From Shimia sediminis (GTDB lineage Bacteria; Pseudomonadota; Alphaproteobacteria; Rhodobacterales; Rhodobacteraceae): 64,000 bases of DNA. Shown piece after piece: positions 43,444 to 52,261 of the stretch. The position numbers and the translations under genes were made by a program. The number at the start of each line of letters is the position of its first letter. The stretch's first letter is position 1. The notes beneath the pieces are model-generated. The model worked only from the letters and a program-made list of their open reading frames with translations, searched no databases and was not told the origin of the DNA. The stretch covers positions 310,001 to 374,000 of the forward strand of contig NZ_RYZK01000004.1 of the NCBI RefSeq assembly GCF_003990645.1, in the 5' to 3' direction.

Positions 43444-44118
43444 ATGACCGCCCGCACCACGCCCCTTTTGCATCGCGACAACCCCGACAAGACCCCGCTG
43501 ACGGGCCATGTCAAAGTCACCCGCGAAGACTGGTTGAACGTCGCCCGCGACACGCTTGTCAACGATGGTGTGGCCGAGGTCAAAGTGCTGGCGCTGGCGG
43601 AACGGCTAGAGGTGTCGCGCTCCAGTTTTTACTGGTACTTCAAGAACCGCAAAGACCTGCTGGCCGCGCTCTTGGACGACTGGGAGGTCCGCAACACGCG
43701 CACTATCGTCTCAAACACCGAACGCCCGGCCGACAATATTTCCGAGGCCGTGTGCAACTTTTTCCGTTGCTTTGTCGACCCCAGGCAATTCGACCGCGGG
43801 CTGGATTTTGCCGTGCGCGAATGGTCGCGCCGTGACGATGCGATCCGCAAGATGATCGACACGGCCGACAAGGTGCGGATCATGGCGGTCACCCGGATGT
43901 TTGAGCGTCACGGATATTCGCCCTATGACGCCGATGTCCGTGCGCGCATCATTTATTTCATGCAGCTGGGGTATCATGCACTGGAGGTGCGCGAGCCGAT
44001 GCAGGATCGCATGGACCGGCTGTCCGGGTACCTGCTGGGCTTTACCGGGGTAGACCCCGATCCCGCCGCGGTGCTGGCCTTTCAAGAGTTCGCGACCAAG
44101 GTGACGATAGAGGGGTGA
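43444..44118 (+). CDS. TetR-family regulator
   Basis: 224 residues. HTH at about 25-70 (VTREDWLNVARDTLVNDGVAEVKVLALAERLEVSRSSFYWYFKNR). C-terminal ligand domain not assignable. It starts one base after the MttB-family stop, so it is the last gene of the operon that begins at 39490. It probably represses that operon through the palindromes at 39381-39431. An upstream in-frame start would lie inside the MttB gene and is rejected. Confidence 0.85.
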   Translation: MTARTTPLLHRDNPDKTPLTGHVKVTREDWLNVARDTLVNDGVAEVKVLALAERLEVSRSSFYWYFKNRKDLLAALLDDWEVRNTRTIVSNTERPADNISEAVCNFFRCFVDPRQFDRGLDFAVREWSRRDDAIRKMIDTADKVRIMAVTRMFERHGYSPYDADVRARIIYFMQLGYHALEVREPMQDRMDRLSGYLLGFTGVDPDPAAVLAFQEFATKVTIEG

Positions 44119-44167
44119 TCGCAGTTCGGTCTGCGGGCTGCCCTGACGCGCACGCGGCGGAAGGTTG

Positions 44168-44800
44168 TCAACTCTTTTGCATGAACCGACCGGGACAGCA
44201 CAGGGCCAAATAGCACAAAACCTGATCCCGCGCGGCCTCTTTTGAGAAGGCATCCGGATACATCAATATGTTCAGCCAGGTGCCGTCAAACAGGCTTTCG
44301 AGCGCCAGAGCCAACTCTTCAGGCGACCGCGACATCTCACTGTTCTCTGCAATCTCGGCAAACAACGCCCGACTGACTTCGATGCGTTCCTCATCAATGT
44401 CCGCCGTGATTTTCCGGTAGAATTTGCGATAGCGCGCCTCGCCGAAAAACGCGAACCAGACGGCCAGTTTCTTACGCGTGCAGATACGCGAGTGAAACTG
44501 GGCCTCGACAATCGCATGGATCTTTTGCTCGGCGTCCAGGTCGGCACGCATCACGTCCGTTTTCCATCTTACGCGGTGCTCCTCGGCGAGCGTGCGTAGG
44601 GTTTCCTCCAAGAGAACGTCCTTGGTCGCAAAGTGAAAGTTCACCAACCCCAGCGATAAACCGGCCTGCTGACTGACCTTGCGCAAGGTGGTGCCAGAGA
44701 GCCCATGCAGGGCGATGCACGTCACCGTCGCCTCAATCAGCTGCTTTCGCCTGCCTTCAGACGTCATGGCACGAGATTTGTTTTCTGTTTTTACAGACAC
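44168..44800 (-). CDS. TetR-family regulator, BetI-like
   Basis: 210 residues with HTH GRRKQLIEATVTCIALHGLSGTTLRKVSQQAGLSLGLVNFHFATKD and a C-terminal domain resembling BetI (WFAFFGEARYRKFYRKITADIDEER). An alternative start at residue 12 (MTSEG) is possible. BetI senses choline in the betaine pathway. Here it is divergent from the second FAD/GcvT gene, its likely target, so it may sense a related methylated amine. It converges with the other TetR gene. Confidence 0.85.
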   Translation of the reverse strand: MSVKTENKSRAMTSEGRRKQLIEATVTCIALHGLSGTTLRKVSQQAGLSLGLVNFHFATKDVLLEETLRTLAEEHRVRWKTDVMRADLDAEQKIHAIVEAQFHSRICTRKKLAVWFAFFGEARYRKFYRKITADIDEERIEVSRALFAEIAENSEMSRSPEELALALESLFDGTWLNILMYPDAFSKEAARDQVLCYLALCCPGRFMQKS

Positions 44801-44902
44801 TTAAAGATTTCCACTGAACACTTGTTCAAACAATTCCTTGCCTTCCCTCTAAAGTCAATGCAGTAATTTGATCAAATTTCGAATCCCACCAGGAGCCTCG
44901 CC
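44801..44902. promoter_or_regulatory. Divergent region with two palindromes, BetI-like operator candidates
   Basis: TGAACA-CT-TGTTCA at 44815-44828 and the perfect palindrome AATTTGA/TCAAATT at 44865-44878 lie between the BetI-like gene and the FAD/GcvT gene. AGGAG at 44890-44895 is the ribosome-binding site of the latter. The first palindrome, 15 bases before the regulator start, suits autorepression. Confidence 0.5.
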
Positions 44903-47362
44903 ATGTCCCGTTCCCTCCCTACCCATGCGCAAACCGTGATCATCGGCGGCGGTTCGATCGGCTGTAACACCGCCTATCACCTGACCAAACTGGGCATGAC
45001 CGACGTGGTTGTTCTGGAGCGCGACCAGCTGACCAGCGGCACCACCTGGCACGCTGCGGGTCTGATTGTCGGAGGGTTGCTGAAATCCGAGGCCGAATGC
45101 GAAATCTACACCCATGGACGCGATCTGTACGCCAACCTTGAGAAAGAAACCGGCCTGCCCACAGGGTTCCGCGATGTCGGATACATCCAGATTGCCAACA
45201 ACCCAGAGCGCGTACATGAAATGCGCCGCCTTGCGCCCTTCATGCGCCGCCACGGCATCAATATCTACGAAATCTCACCCGAAGAAACCGCTGAACTGTT
45301 CCCCATCGGCGACATGAGCGATGTTCTCGCGGGCTTTTACACCCCGGAAGATGGCCGCGCCAATCCGGTCGATGTCACGATGTCGCTCGCCAAGGGCGCG
45401 CGCATGGGCGGAGCGCAGATTTTCGAACGCGTCACCGTCGCGGAAATCATGGCAACGAACGGCACGGCGACAGGCGTGAAAACTGCCGACGGGCAAACCA
45501 TCACCGCAGAGAACGTGGTCATTTGCGGCGGCATGTGGTCCCGCCAACTGGGCGCTAAGGCAGGTATCAACCTGCCCCTGCAGGCGGCTGAGCACTATTA
45601 CCTCATCACCGAAAACATCGACGGCCTTAGCCGCGACCTGCCGGTGCTCGAAGATCCCTCAACCTATACCTACTACCGCGAAGAGGTGGGCGGCCTGATG
45701 CTAGGCCTGTTCGAACCCGGTGCAGCCCCCTGGAAGCTTGACGGCATCCCCGAGACCTTTGCCTTTGGCGAGATTGAACCCGACTGGGATCGCGTCGGCC
45801 CGCATCTGGAGCTGGCCTATTCCCGCGTACCCGAGACACTGAATGTCGGTGTACGCAAACTGTTCTGTGGTCCGGAAAGCTTCACACCCGACCTTGCCCC
45901 TCTGGTTGGCGAAACACCTGAGCTGCGCAATTGCTATGTGGCCTGTGGCATGAACTCTCTCGGCATCCTGAACGGCGCGGGCACCGGCAAGGTGCTGGCG
46001 GAATGGATCGTCAGCGGCCATCCGCAGATCGACGTCACCGGCATCAACGTCAACCGCTTCACCCGGCACGAAGCCACCAAGGCCTTTCGCCGTGACCGTG
46101 GCCCGGAGCTTTTGGGCAAGATGTTCGGCCAGCACTACCACAATGACGGCTATGAGACCGCGCGCGATCTCAAACGATCGGTGCTGCATGATCGCCTCGC
46201 CGCCAGCGGGGCGTGGTTTGCCGAAGGCCACGGTTGGGAAATGCCCGACTGGTTTGCGCCCACTCCGGAGCAGGCCAAGATCGAAAAATACAGCTGGTTC
46301 CGTCAGAACTGGTTCGACTGGCACGCCGAAGAACACCGTGCCGCCCGCGAAGACGTCATCATCATGGATATGTCCACCATGTCCAAGTTCAATGTCGAGG
46401 GTCCCGACGCGCTTGCCCTGATGAGCCGTTTGTCCTGCAATGAGGTTGACGTGGATCCGGGGCGCTTGGTCTATACCGCTTGGGTCAACGAACACGGCGG
46501 GTTCGAGGCCGATCTCACCGTCACCCGCCTCGCCGAAGATCAGTTCATGGTGGTGGTGGGCGAAAACAGCCACGGCCACACGCTGATGCGCATGAAACGC
46601 CACATTCAGGACGGCGAGGTCGTTGTGATCACCGATCTCACCCCCGCCATCACGCAGATCAATATTCACGGCCCCAAGGCACGGATGTTGATGGAAAAAG
46701 TCACCTCTGCCGACATGTCAAACGATGCCTTCCCCTTCATGACCTGCCAAGACATCGACGTCGGCTACTGGGTGGTTAAGGCGTTCCGCGTCACCTTTGT
46801 GGGTGAGCTGGGGTGGGAGCTGCAGGTGCCATCCTACGCCGCCGTGCAGGTTTACGACCTGCTGAAAGAGGCAGGCAAGGAATTCGGCCTGCGCGACGCC
46901 GGCATGCAAACTCTGAACTCCCTGCGGCTTGAGAAAGCCTATCGTGACTTTGGCCTCGATGTGGACAACACAGACAACCCGATTTCCGCCGGTCTCGGTT
47001 TTGCGGTGAAACTCGACAAACCCGGCGGCTTTATCGGGCGCGACGCACTGGCCGCGATCAAGGCCCAAGGCGTCCCTAAGGTTCGCATGTTGCAGTTCCT
47101 GCTGAACGATCCCGAACCACTGCTTTATGGCAACGAATGCATCTACCTGAATGGCCAAGAGGTCGGCCACATGCAGATCGGTGGCTATGGCCACAGCCTG
47201 GGCGGCGCGGTTGGCATCGGGTTTGCGGAACTGGACGAACCTCTGACTGCGGCGGTGGTCAGCGATGGCACTTGGGAAGTCGAAGTGGCAGGCGAGCGCA
47301 TTCCTGCGACCGCCTCACTGAAACCTCTCTTTGATCCCGGTATGGAAAAGATCAGATGCTGA
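44903..47362 (+). CDS. FAD-dependent dehydrogenase with C-terminal GcvT domain (dimethylglycine/sarcosine dehydrogenase-like), second copy
   Basis: 819 residues with the plan of the gene at 39490. FAD motif G15-G-G-S-I-G20, flavin-attachment region TTWHAAGL (H50), middle domain, then GcvT module (VIIMDMSTMSKFNVEGPDALALMSRL, LRLEKAYRDFGLDVDNTDNPISAGLGFAVKLDK). The TTWHAAGL motif matches dimethylglycine and sarcosine dehydrogenases better than the first copy (SSWHAAGG). It should demethylate a methylated glycine to give methylene-tetrahydrofolate. It is divergent from the BetI-like regulator and is followed, convergently, by two cytochrome genes. Confidence 0.87.
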   Translation: MSRSLPTHAQTVIIGGGSIGCNTAYHLTKLGMTDVVVLERDQLTSGTTWHAAGLIVGGLLKSEAECEIYTHGRDLYANLEKETGLPTGFRDVGYIQIANNPERVHEMRRLAPFMRRHGINIYEISPEETAELFPIGDMSDVLAGFYTPEDGRANPVDVTMSLAKGARMGGAQIFERVTVAEIMATNGTATGVKTADGQTITAENVVICGGMWSRQLGAKAGINLPLQAAEHYYLITENIDGLSRDLPVLEDPSTYTYYREEVGGLMLGLFEPGAAPWKLDGIPETFAFGEIEPDWDRVGPHLELAYSRVPETLNVGVRKLFCGPESFTPDLAPLVGETPELRNCYVACGMNSLGILNGAGTGKVLAEWIVSGHPQIDVTGINVNRFTRHEATKAFRRDRGPELLGKMFGQHYHNDGYETARDLKRSVLHDRLAASGAWFAEGHGWEMPDWFAPTPEQAKIEKYSWFRQNWFDWHAEEHRAAREDVIIMDMSTMSKFNVEGPDALALMSRLSCNEVDVDPGRLVYTAWVNEHGGFEADLTVTRLAEDQFMVVVGENSHGHTLMRMKRHIQDGEVVVITDLTPAITQINIHGPKARMLMEKVTSADMSNDAFPFMTCQDIDVGYWVVKAFRVTFVGELGWELQVPSYAAVQVYDLLKEAGKEFGLRDAGMQTLNSLRLEKAYRDFGLDVDNTDNPISAGLGFAVKLDKPGGFIGRDALAAIKAQGVPKVRMLQFLLNDPEPLLYGNECIYLNGQEVGHMQIGGYGHSLGGAVGIGFAELDEPLTAAVVSDGTWEVEVAGERIPATASLKPLFDPGMEKIRC

Positions 47363-47380
47363 CCTTTTCCGTCCATCCGC

Positions 47381-47824
47381 CTACTTCTTGATGCGATAGG
47401 TTTCGTGGCAGCTCTGGCAGCTCTGCCCCAAGGACTTCATGCCCGCTGCGAGATCATCGGCACTTTGGATCGAACCGGATAACCCATCGGCCGCAGTTTC
47501 AAGGGTGTTGGCCTTGGCAACAAAATCCCCAAAGTCACCCCAAATCTCCGGCTTGGCCTCTGACTTGGGATCGGTTTCTTCGACTTGAAACAACACCGGA
47601 ATGCGGGCGGCTTCGACAGCGATCACGCCAGCAGCCTCATTCGCTTTGGCCGCATCAAAGGCGACAGCGCCCTTGGCCATACCGCCCAATACTTTCATAT
47701 TGTCGGCAATTGCTGACATGCCATCCATGCGCGCCATGACCGCCGGGTTCTTGACGCCCCCATGAGCGATCACAACCGTAGCTGACAGGGTCAGGGCCAC
47801 CAAAGCCAATGAAGTTTGTTTCAT
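47381..47824 (-). CDS. Cytochrome c' (class II c-type cytochrome)
   Basis: 147 residues. Signal peptide of about 20 residues (SLALVALTLSATVVIA), then a four-helix bundle with the heme motif near the C-terminus, C136-QS-C139-H140, as in cytochromes c' and c-556. Periplasmic. The N-terminal VMARMDGM segment could hold the Met ligand of the six-coordinate c-556 type. It lies 24 bases after the next cytochrome gene on the minus strand, so they form an operon. Confidence 0.87.
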   Translation of the reverse strand: MKQTSLALVALTLSATVVIAHGGVKNPAVMARMDGMSAIADNMKVLGGMAKGAVAFDAAKANEAAGVIAVEAARIPVLFQVEETDPKSEAKPEIWGDFGDFVAKANTLETAADGLSGSIQSADDLAAGMKSLGQSCQSCHETYRIKK

Positions 47825-47848
47825 TAAATCTCTCCTGTTCGACAGGCA

Positions 47849-48277
47849 TCAGAAGATGCCGTTTTCGCGCTGCAGTTCTCGTATATAAGCCACGATCATC
47901 GTGACATCGCCCCGCGTCAAGCCATCTACGGCAGGCATGTCTCCAAATCGCCAATGATGGGACCGGACACCCAATTGCACCGCCCGTTGAAAGGCTTCGT
48001 CTGCATGGTGCGAGGGTTCGTATATTTTGTGAACCAAGGGTGGACCGGATCCATCGACGCCAACCGCATCAACCCCATGACAATCTGCACATTTGGCCTG
48101 AAACACGCGCTGCCCAATCTTGGCATTTGGGCCGAGTGCCTCTGGCAGGGTTATCGCGGCAAGCGCGTCACCTTGTGGCGGTGCCGCCTGCGGTGTTTCC
48201 TCAGCAGTGCCACTCAAAAACACATAGGCCCCAAGACCCAAAACCAGGGCCAAGACCCCAATTACACCAGCTTTCAT
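47849..48277 (-). CDS. Class I cytochrome c, membrane-anchored or secreted
   Basis: 142 residues from ATG 48277 (the frame is open further 5' but unsupported). A hydrophobic N-terminus (VIGVLALVLGLGAYVFL) acts as signal or anchor. The heme motif is C63-AD-C66-H67 and the axial Met is probably M114 (FGDMPAVDG). It precedes the cytochrome c' gene. Together they may carry electrons to a terminal oxidase. A link to the neighbouring demethylating dehydrogenase is speculative. Confidence 0.85.
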   Translation of the reverse strand: MKAGVIGVLALVLGLGAYVFLSGTAEETPQAAPPQGDALAAITLPEALGPNAKIGQRVFQAKCADCHGVDAVGVDGSGPPLVHKIYEPSHHADEAFQRAVQLGVRSHHWRFGDMPAVDGLTRGDVTMIVAYIRELQRENGIF

Positions 48278-48452
48278 ATTGCTCTCCCCATGTTGCCATC
48301 CCGTCTCTGGCCCTTCCACCCAGTGGAGGGTCAAGCGCGACCTTCTGACAGTTTCGTGAGCATTCGGGTTGACCGCCCTCGAGTTCTTCTGTCCATTTGA
48401 CCTAACCACAAGCGGCACAATTACTGCGCATAATCAGGAGGCTTTGGCCAGC
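48278..48452. promoter_or_regulatory. Divergent region between cytochrome operon and cysteine synthase
   Basis: 175 bases with no gene I believe in. AGGAGG at 48436-48441 stands 11 bases before the cysteine synthase ATG. Confidence 0.4.
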
Positions 48453-49442
48453 ATGACCGACGGGGCACCAACCGAGACTGAAACCGTCATGCCAAAAACC
48501 CAAGGGCGCGGGCGCATCTATAACAGCGTGGTCGAGGCCATTGGCAACACGCCCCTCGTACGGGTGCCGAACTATAGCGCCAAACATGGGCTCAAGGCGG
48601 ACCTGTTGCTAAAGCTCGAATACTTCAACCCGCTATGCAGCGTCAAAGACCGCACCGCCGTCAACATGATCCTTGATCTGGAGCGACGGGGCGAAATCCA
48701 CCCCGGCATGACCTTGATCGAACCCACCTCGGGCAATACCGGCATCGGGCTTGCCTTTGTCGCCGCCGCGCGGGGGTACAGGCTGATCCTGGTCATGCCA
48801 GAGCACTTTTCCATCGAGCGTCAGCGCATGCTGCGGTTCCTCGGGGCCGAGGTCGTGCTGACGCCCAAGGCGCCCGGCATCTCGGCCAGCATCGAAAAGA
48901 CCAAGGAGATGCTCAAGGAAATCCCCGGCTCTTACTGGCCCAGCCAGTTTGACAATCCCGCCAACCCGATGGTGCATGAGAACACGACCGCCCAAGAAAT
49001 CTGGAATGACACCCAAGGCGGCGTCGACGTGGTGGTCGCAGGTATCGGGACGGGCGGCACCTTCACCGGGCTGGCGCGCACGCTAAAGCCCAAGAAACCC
49101 GGCCTGCACATGGTTGCGGTTGAGCCGGAAAAGGCGCAGTCGATCAAGGGTGGTGTTTACGAGGTGCACAAAATCCAGGGCATCGGCGGTGGCTTTGTCC
49201 CCGACAACCTTGACGTCAGCCTTGTGGATGAGGTCATCGCGGTTGGCGAAGACGAGGCGCTGAACACATCGCGGGAACTGGCGCTTTGCGACGGGGTTGC
49301 AGCGGGCATCTCGTCTGGTGCGGCGATCTGGAGCGCAGCGCAAATCGCCCGGCGCCCCGAGATGGCAGGCAAACAGATCGTGGTGATCGTGCCATCCTTT
49401 GCCGAGCGCTACCTGTCGACCGCCCTTTTTGAAGGTTACTGA
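48453..49442 (+). CDS. cysK: Cysteine synthase (O-acetylserine sulfhydrylase family)
   Basis: 329 residues of PLP fold type II. The PLP lysine is K65 in LCSVKDR; substrate loop SGNTG (93-97); phosphate-binding IGTGGTFTG; and ISSGAA. It makes cysteine from O-acetylserine and sulfide. The N-terminal tail of about 25 residues is not conserved. ATG 48453 is used; ATG 48490 is possible. It converges with the ATP-grasp gene and overlaps its end by seven bases. A cystathionine beta-synthase-like side role cannot be excluded. Confidence 0.88.
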   Translation: MTDGAPTETETVMPKTQGRGRIYNSVVEAIGNTPLVRVPNYSAKHGLKADLLLKLEYFNPLCSVKDRTAVNMILDLERRGEIHPGMTLIEPTSGNTGIGLAFVAAARGYRLILVMPEHFSIERQRMLRFLGAEVVLTPKAPGISASIEKTKEMLKEIPGSYWPSQFDNPANPMVHENTTAQEIWNDTQGGVDVVVAGIGTGGTFTGLARTLKPKKPGLHMVAVEPEKAQSIKGGVYEVHKIQGIGGGFVPDNLDVSLVDEVIAVGEDEALNTSRELALCDGVAAGISSGAAIWSAAQIARRPEMAGKQIVVIVPSFAERYLSTALFEGY

Positions 49443-50419
49443 GCGACGCGGCGGGTCAGTTCCCGGAGCAACGCCTTGCGATAAATCTCTTTGAAACCAC
49501 CCTGCGGCGTGCTCAGAAACCAGGATTTTCGCAGGTCCCAGTCCTGCTGAATCTCGCCAATCAGCTCAGGATCAGAAAACTTGAGATGACCGCTGCCGGT
49601 ATAGGTGGTGATCTCATTGTACCAGATGTCCTGATCCGTCCCCATGAAATCGCACCGCACATAGTCAAAGCCTTTGGACAACACCTTGGCGGTTTCAAGC
49701 GCTTTCAACAGGGCGGGTGATGGCTGATAATCCTCGCGCAACGGGGCGGTTTGGCCAACACTGATTGGAAGCCGTCTGGCCTCGCCATCAAAGAACCCGA
49801 TCTCGCGACGTGTCTGTTTGCTACCCTTGTACAACCCGACAAACAGGACCTTGCCGTCGCTGGAGTGCACGTTCAGGTTATCAGGCGGCGCGCCATCGGG
49901 ATACGATAGCATTTCCTCGATCAACCCTTGCGGCGGGATCTGCGCATAGGCCCATTCCGACAGCTTGCCGCCAAAGGTCTCTTGCAGCCATTGCTCCAGC
50001 ATGGTCACCACATCCTCGCGCGACATGGTTTGCGGGTCGTAGATCTTGTTCCAGCCGCAGCCATGGTTTGCCTTGAACATAGCCCGCGCGTGTAAGGCGT
50101 CGTCCGGAATGCTCTTGGGGTCCGGCCCGTGCCACAGCATCTCGGTCTGTGGCAACTCTGGCATCACATCCTTGACCCAATCGCGCACCTTCACCTTGTC
50201 GTTGAAGGTCACGAACATCGGATTGCGATCGACGATCTTGCGCCAGAAAATCTTGTCGTTAAAGGTCTTGGGAACGGCGATCCGTGGCAGCTTGCGGTGG
50301 TTGTACCAATACAGGCCCGTCGCATACCAATGGCGCAGCATGATCCCCACAGCCACACTCTGCAAAAGACCAAGATCAAACGGTCGCGTGAAGAGGCTGG
50401 GCCGAACGGATTTGGACAT
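49436..50419 (-). CDS. TupA-like ATP-grasp protein
   Basis: 327 residues of the ATPgrasp_TupA type, which is unrelated to the tungstate TupA. Signatures are KTFNDKIFWRKIVDRNP, FKANHGCGWNKIY and the C-terminal metal/ATP strand FDYVRCDFMGTDQDIWYNEIT. Family members sit in cell-surface polysaccharide or teichuronopeptide clusters and probably join an amino acid or similar group to a carboxylate. No polysaccharide gene is nearby, so the substrate is unknown. Confidence 0.8.
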   Translation of the reverse strand: MSKSVRPSLFTRPFDLGLLQSVAVGIMLRHWYATGLYWYNHRKLPRIAVPKTFNDKIFWRKIVDRNPMFVTFNDKVKVRDWVKDVMPELPQTEMLWHGPDPKSIPDDALHARAMFKANHGCGWNKIYDPQTMSREDVVTMLEQWLQETFGGKLSEWAYAQIPPQGLIEEMLSYPDGAPPDNLNVHSSDGKVLFVGLYKGSKQTRREIGFFDGEARRLPISVGQTAPLREDYQPSPALLKALETAKVLSKGFDYVRCDFMGTDQDIWYNEITTYTGSGHLKFSDPELIGEIQQDWDLRKSWFLSTPQGGFKEIYRKALLRELTRRVAQ

Positions 50420-50500
50420 GGATGCGCCTGTTTCTAAAGGTGTTCAAGCCGCGACCCTGCAATGCGGGCAAGCCCATGTCAACGCGACATCCCGTGTGGC

Positions 50501-51514
50501 CTAACTCTTGAGTATGCGCCTGCGATAAGCACTGGGGCTTTCTCCGGTCCAGCGTTTGAAGGCGGTCGAAAAAGCGGCCTGATCCGCATAGTCCAGGTAA
50601 AAGGCTATCTCGGCGATGTGAAAGCCGTCCTTGAGATAGGTACATGCAAGGTCGCAGCGCATGGCATCGACAATTTCCCGGTAGCTCAGGTTCTGTTCGC
50701 TCAGGCGTCTGGCAAACGTCCGGCGGCTCATGCCAAGGTTGGCGGCCATATCCTCGGCTGCCACGATACGGCCGGGCAGATTGGCGGCCAGAATGCCTTC
50801 AACCTGCGACCGCAAGTCATTGGCCCTGCGGCGATTGGCCGAGTGCAGCTGATTGCCGTATTGCTTCAGATGGTCACGCAGGCTTGGATCATAGGTCGGT
50901 ATCGGCAGCTCCAACGTGCTGCGTGACAGCAACATCTCGCAGCGCTCTGCCCCAAAGACCACCGGAAAGCCCGCAATGCGCTCGATCTCTGCCGCGACAT
51001 CGCGGGCCTGATGCGGCATCCGCATCTGCAAAGGGTAAAACTCGACACCGGTAATGCTCCGCATCCGGCCCAGCCCGCTGAACATCGTGAACTCGATATA
51101 GCGGTGAAACTTTGCGATACCTGGATCGGCAAGTTCGATCTCAAAAGAAGCCGCGTTGGATGTGACACGCAGCCCCAGCTCAAATGTCGGATCGAGCAGT
51201 GTGAAATACTTGCTCGAATTCTCTATCGCCTCCTGCAAGGTGCGCGAGTATTTGGTGATGTAGGCGTTCAGTGTCGTGTAATCGTTGTACCCCAGTCCTG
51301 CGCGCGCGCCGAAACTGTTATCGCCAAGAACTTCGCAGGCATGGCGCAGCATCATCGGTTCGGCGTTCTGGGCAAGGGTGACCGTATCATTGGCTACCTT
51401 GGCACGGCTCAGCCCCACCTTGGCCAGGGTGATGTCCCCGGCTTCGGTCGAGCCTGACACATCATCCATGGCCTGCAGCAGGAACCTCAAACGCTGCACG
51501 CGTAGATCTACCAT
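50501..51514 (-). CDS. AraC-family regulator with arabinose-binding-like N-terminal domain
   Basis: 337 residues. The N-terminal two thirds match the Arabinose_bd/OruR-type sensor domain (MLRHACEVLGDNSFGARAGLGY). The C-terminal double HTH reads AAEDMAANLGMSRRTFARRLSEQNLSYREI and IAEIAFYLDYADQAAFSTAFKRWTGESPSAYR. It stands between the ATP-grasp gene and the scar region; targets unknown. Confidence 0.87.
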   Translation of the reverse strand: MVDLRVQRLRFLLQAMDDVSGSTEAGDITLAKVGLSRAKVANDTVTLAQNAEPMMLRHACEVLGDNSFGARAGLGYNDYTTLNAYITKYSRTLQEAIENSSKYFTLLDPTFELGLRVTSNAASFEIELADPGIAKFHRYIEFTMFSGLGRMRSITGVEFYPLQMRMPHQARDVAAEIERIAGFPVVFGAERCEMLLSRSTLELPIPTYDPSLRDHLKQYGNQLHSANRRRANDLRSQVEGILAANLPGRIVAAEDMAANLGMSRRTFARRLSEQNLSYREIVDAMRCDLACTYLKDGFHIAEIAFYLDYADQAAFSTAFKRWTGESPSAYRRRILKS

Positions 51515-52261
51515 TTTTTGGTGCTCCCCTCCCGATCATGGTCGCCCGGACAACCGGGCACATGCTAGGCAGGGTAGCGGTGTGCGAACAAAGGTCCAGC
51601 TTTTTGCCTGTTCGTACCCCTAAATGGCAAAAACCACGGCGCGGTCAGCCCTATACGTGTGTTTACATCTAGAATCTCGCAAGGCTGCTGTTCTCTTTCC
51701 TTCGGATTCAGGCCCGAATGCGGTTCGTCCGGCAGCAAAAGCCGTGACGCCGCTGCCAAGGTGCGAGCCAGCGCATCGCGATTTTGTCGCCCGTCGGTGA
51801 TTTGCGATGGAATATCCGCCCCCTGCTCGGCCAACCCCACGAGGGCCGCATTTCACCAACCCGCGCATTGATTTCCGCACGGCTAAACACGTTGCCCCAA
51901 GCCTCTAGGCCACTTTATGTGCCACAGTCGGGTTGGGATACAGCGCGCAGCAACGTGGTCATACCGCACCCCGACGGACCTACAAAACAGACGAACTCAC
52001 CCTCTGTGACCTGCAGGGAAATGCCCGACAAAGCCGTAAAGCTGTCAAAGCGTTTGGTCAGGGTGCTCAGGTCGAGATGGGGGAGAGAGGAGGTCAAAGT
52101 CACGAGCCCATGCGATGCATCAGATGGACGACACCAAACCTTACCTCTTTCGTGAAATCCACGCTCTTTTGCCCTTTTGCGACCATACCGCGACGCTAGC
52201 GCACTTGACGGCGTCGCGCTGACCTCGCACCACTGGGCGGACGCAGCCAAGGAGAGACCAG
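51515..52261. other. 747-bp interval without an intact gene (scar region)
   Basis: It holds the promoter of the AraC gene, then a degraded ABC-ATPase on the minus strand (51640-52103), then about 150 bases leading to the PhyH gene. No intact frame of credible composition is seen. Confidence 0.7.
51640..52103 (-). pseudogene. Decayed ABC transporter ATPase (phosphonate/iron/putrescine-type)
   Basis: The N-terminal part (52103 to 51915) reads LDLSTLTKRFDSFTALSGI then GEFVCFVGPSGCGMTTLLRA: a Walker A with the essential Lys changed to Met, and a stop soon after. About 60 residues are then missing. A second piece on the same strand reads NVFSRAEINARVGEM in one frame, and LVGLAEQGADIPSQI, DGRQNRDALARTLAAASRLLLPDEP and SGLNPKEREQ in another. 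These are recognisable as the signature (LSGGQQQRVALARALA) and Walker B (LLLLDEPLSALD) regions, both damaged. The gene is dead: point loss, deletion, frameshift and stop are all present. Confidence 0.82.

Noticed and set aside
44168-44800. Calling the TetR gene betI itself
   Set aside because: No betA or betB is adjacent, and the divergent gene is an FAD/GcvT dehydrogenase; likeness is to the family only.
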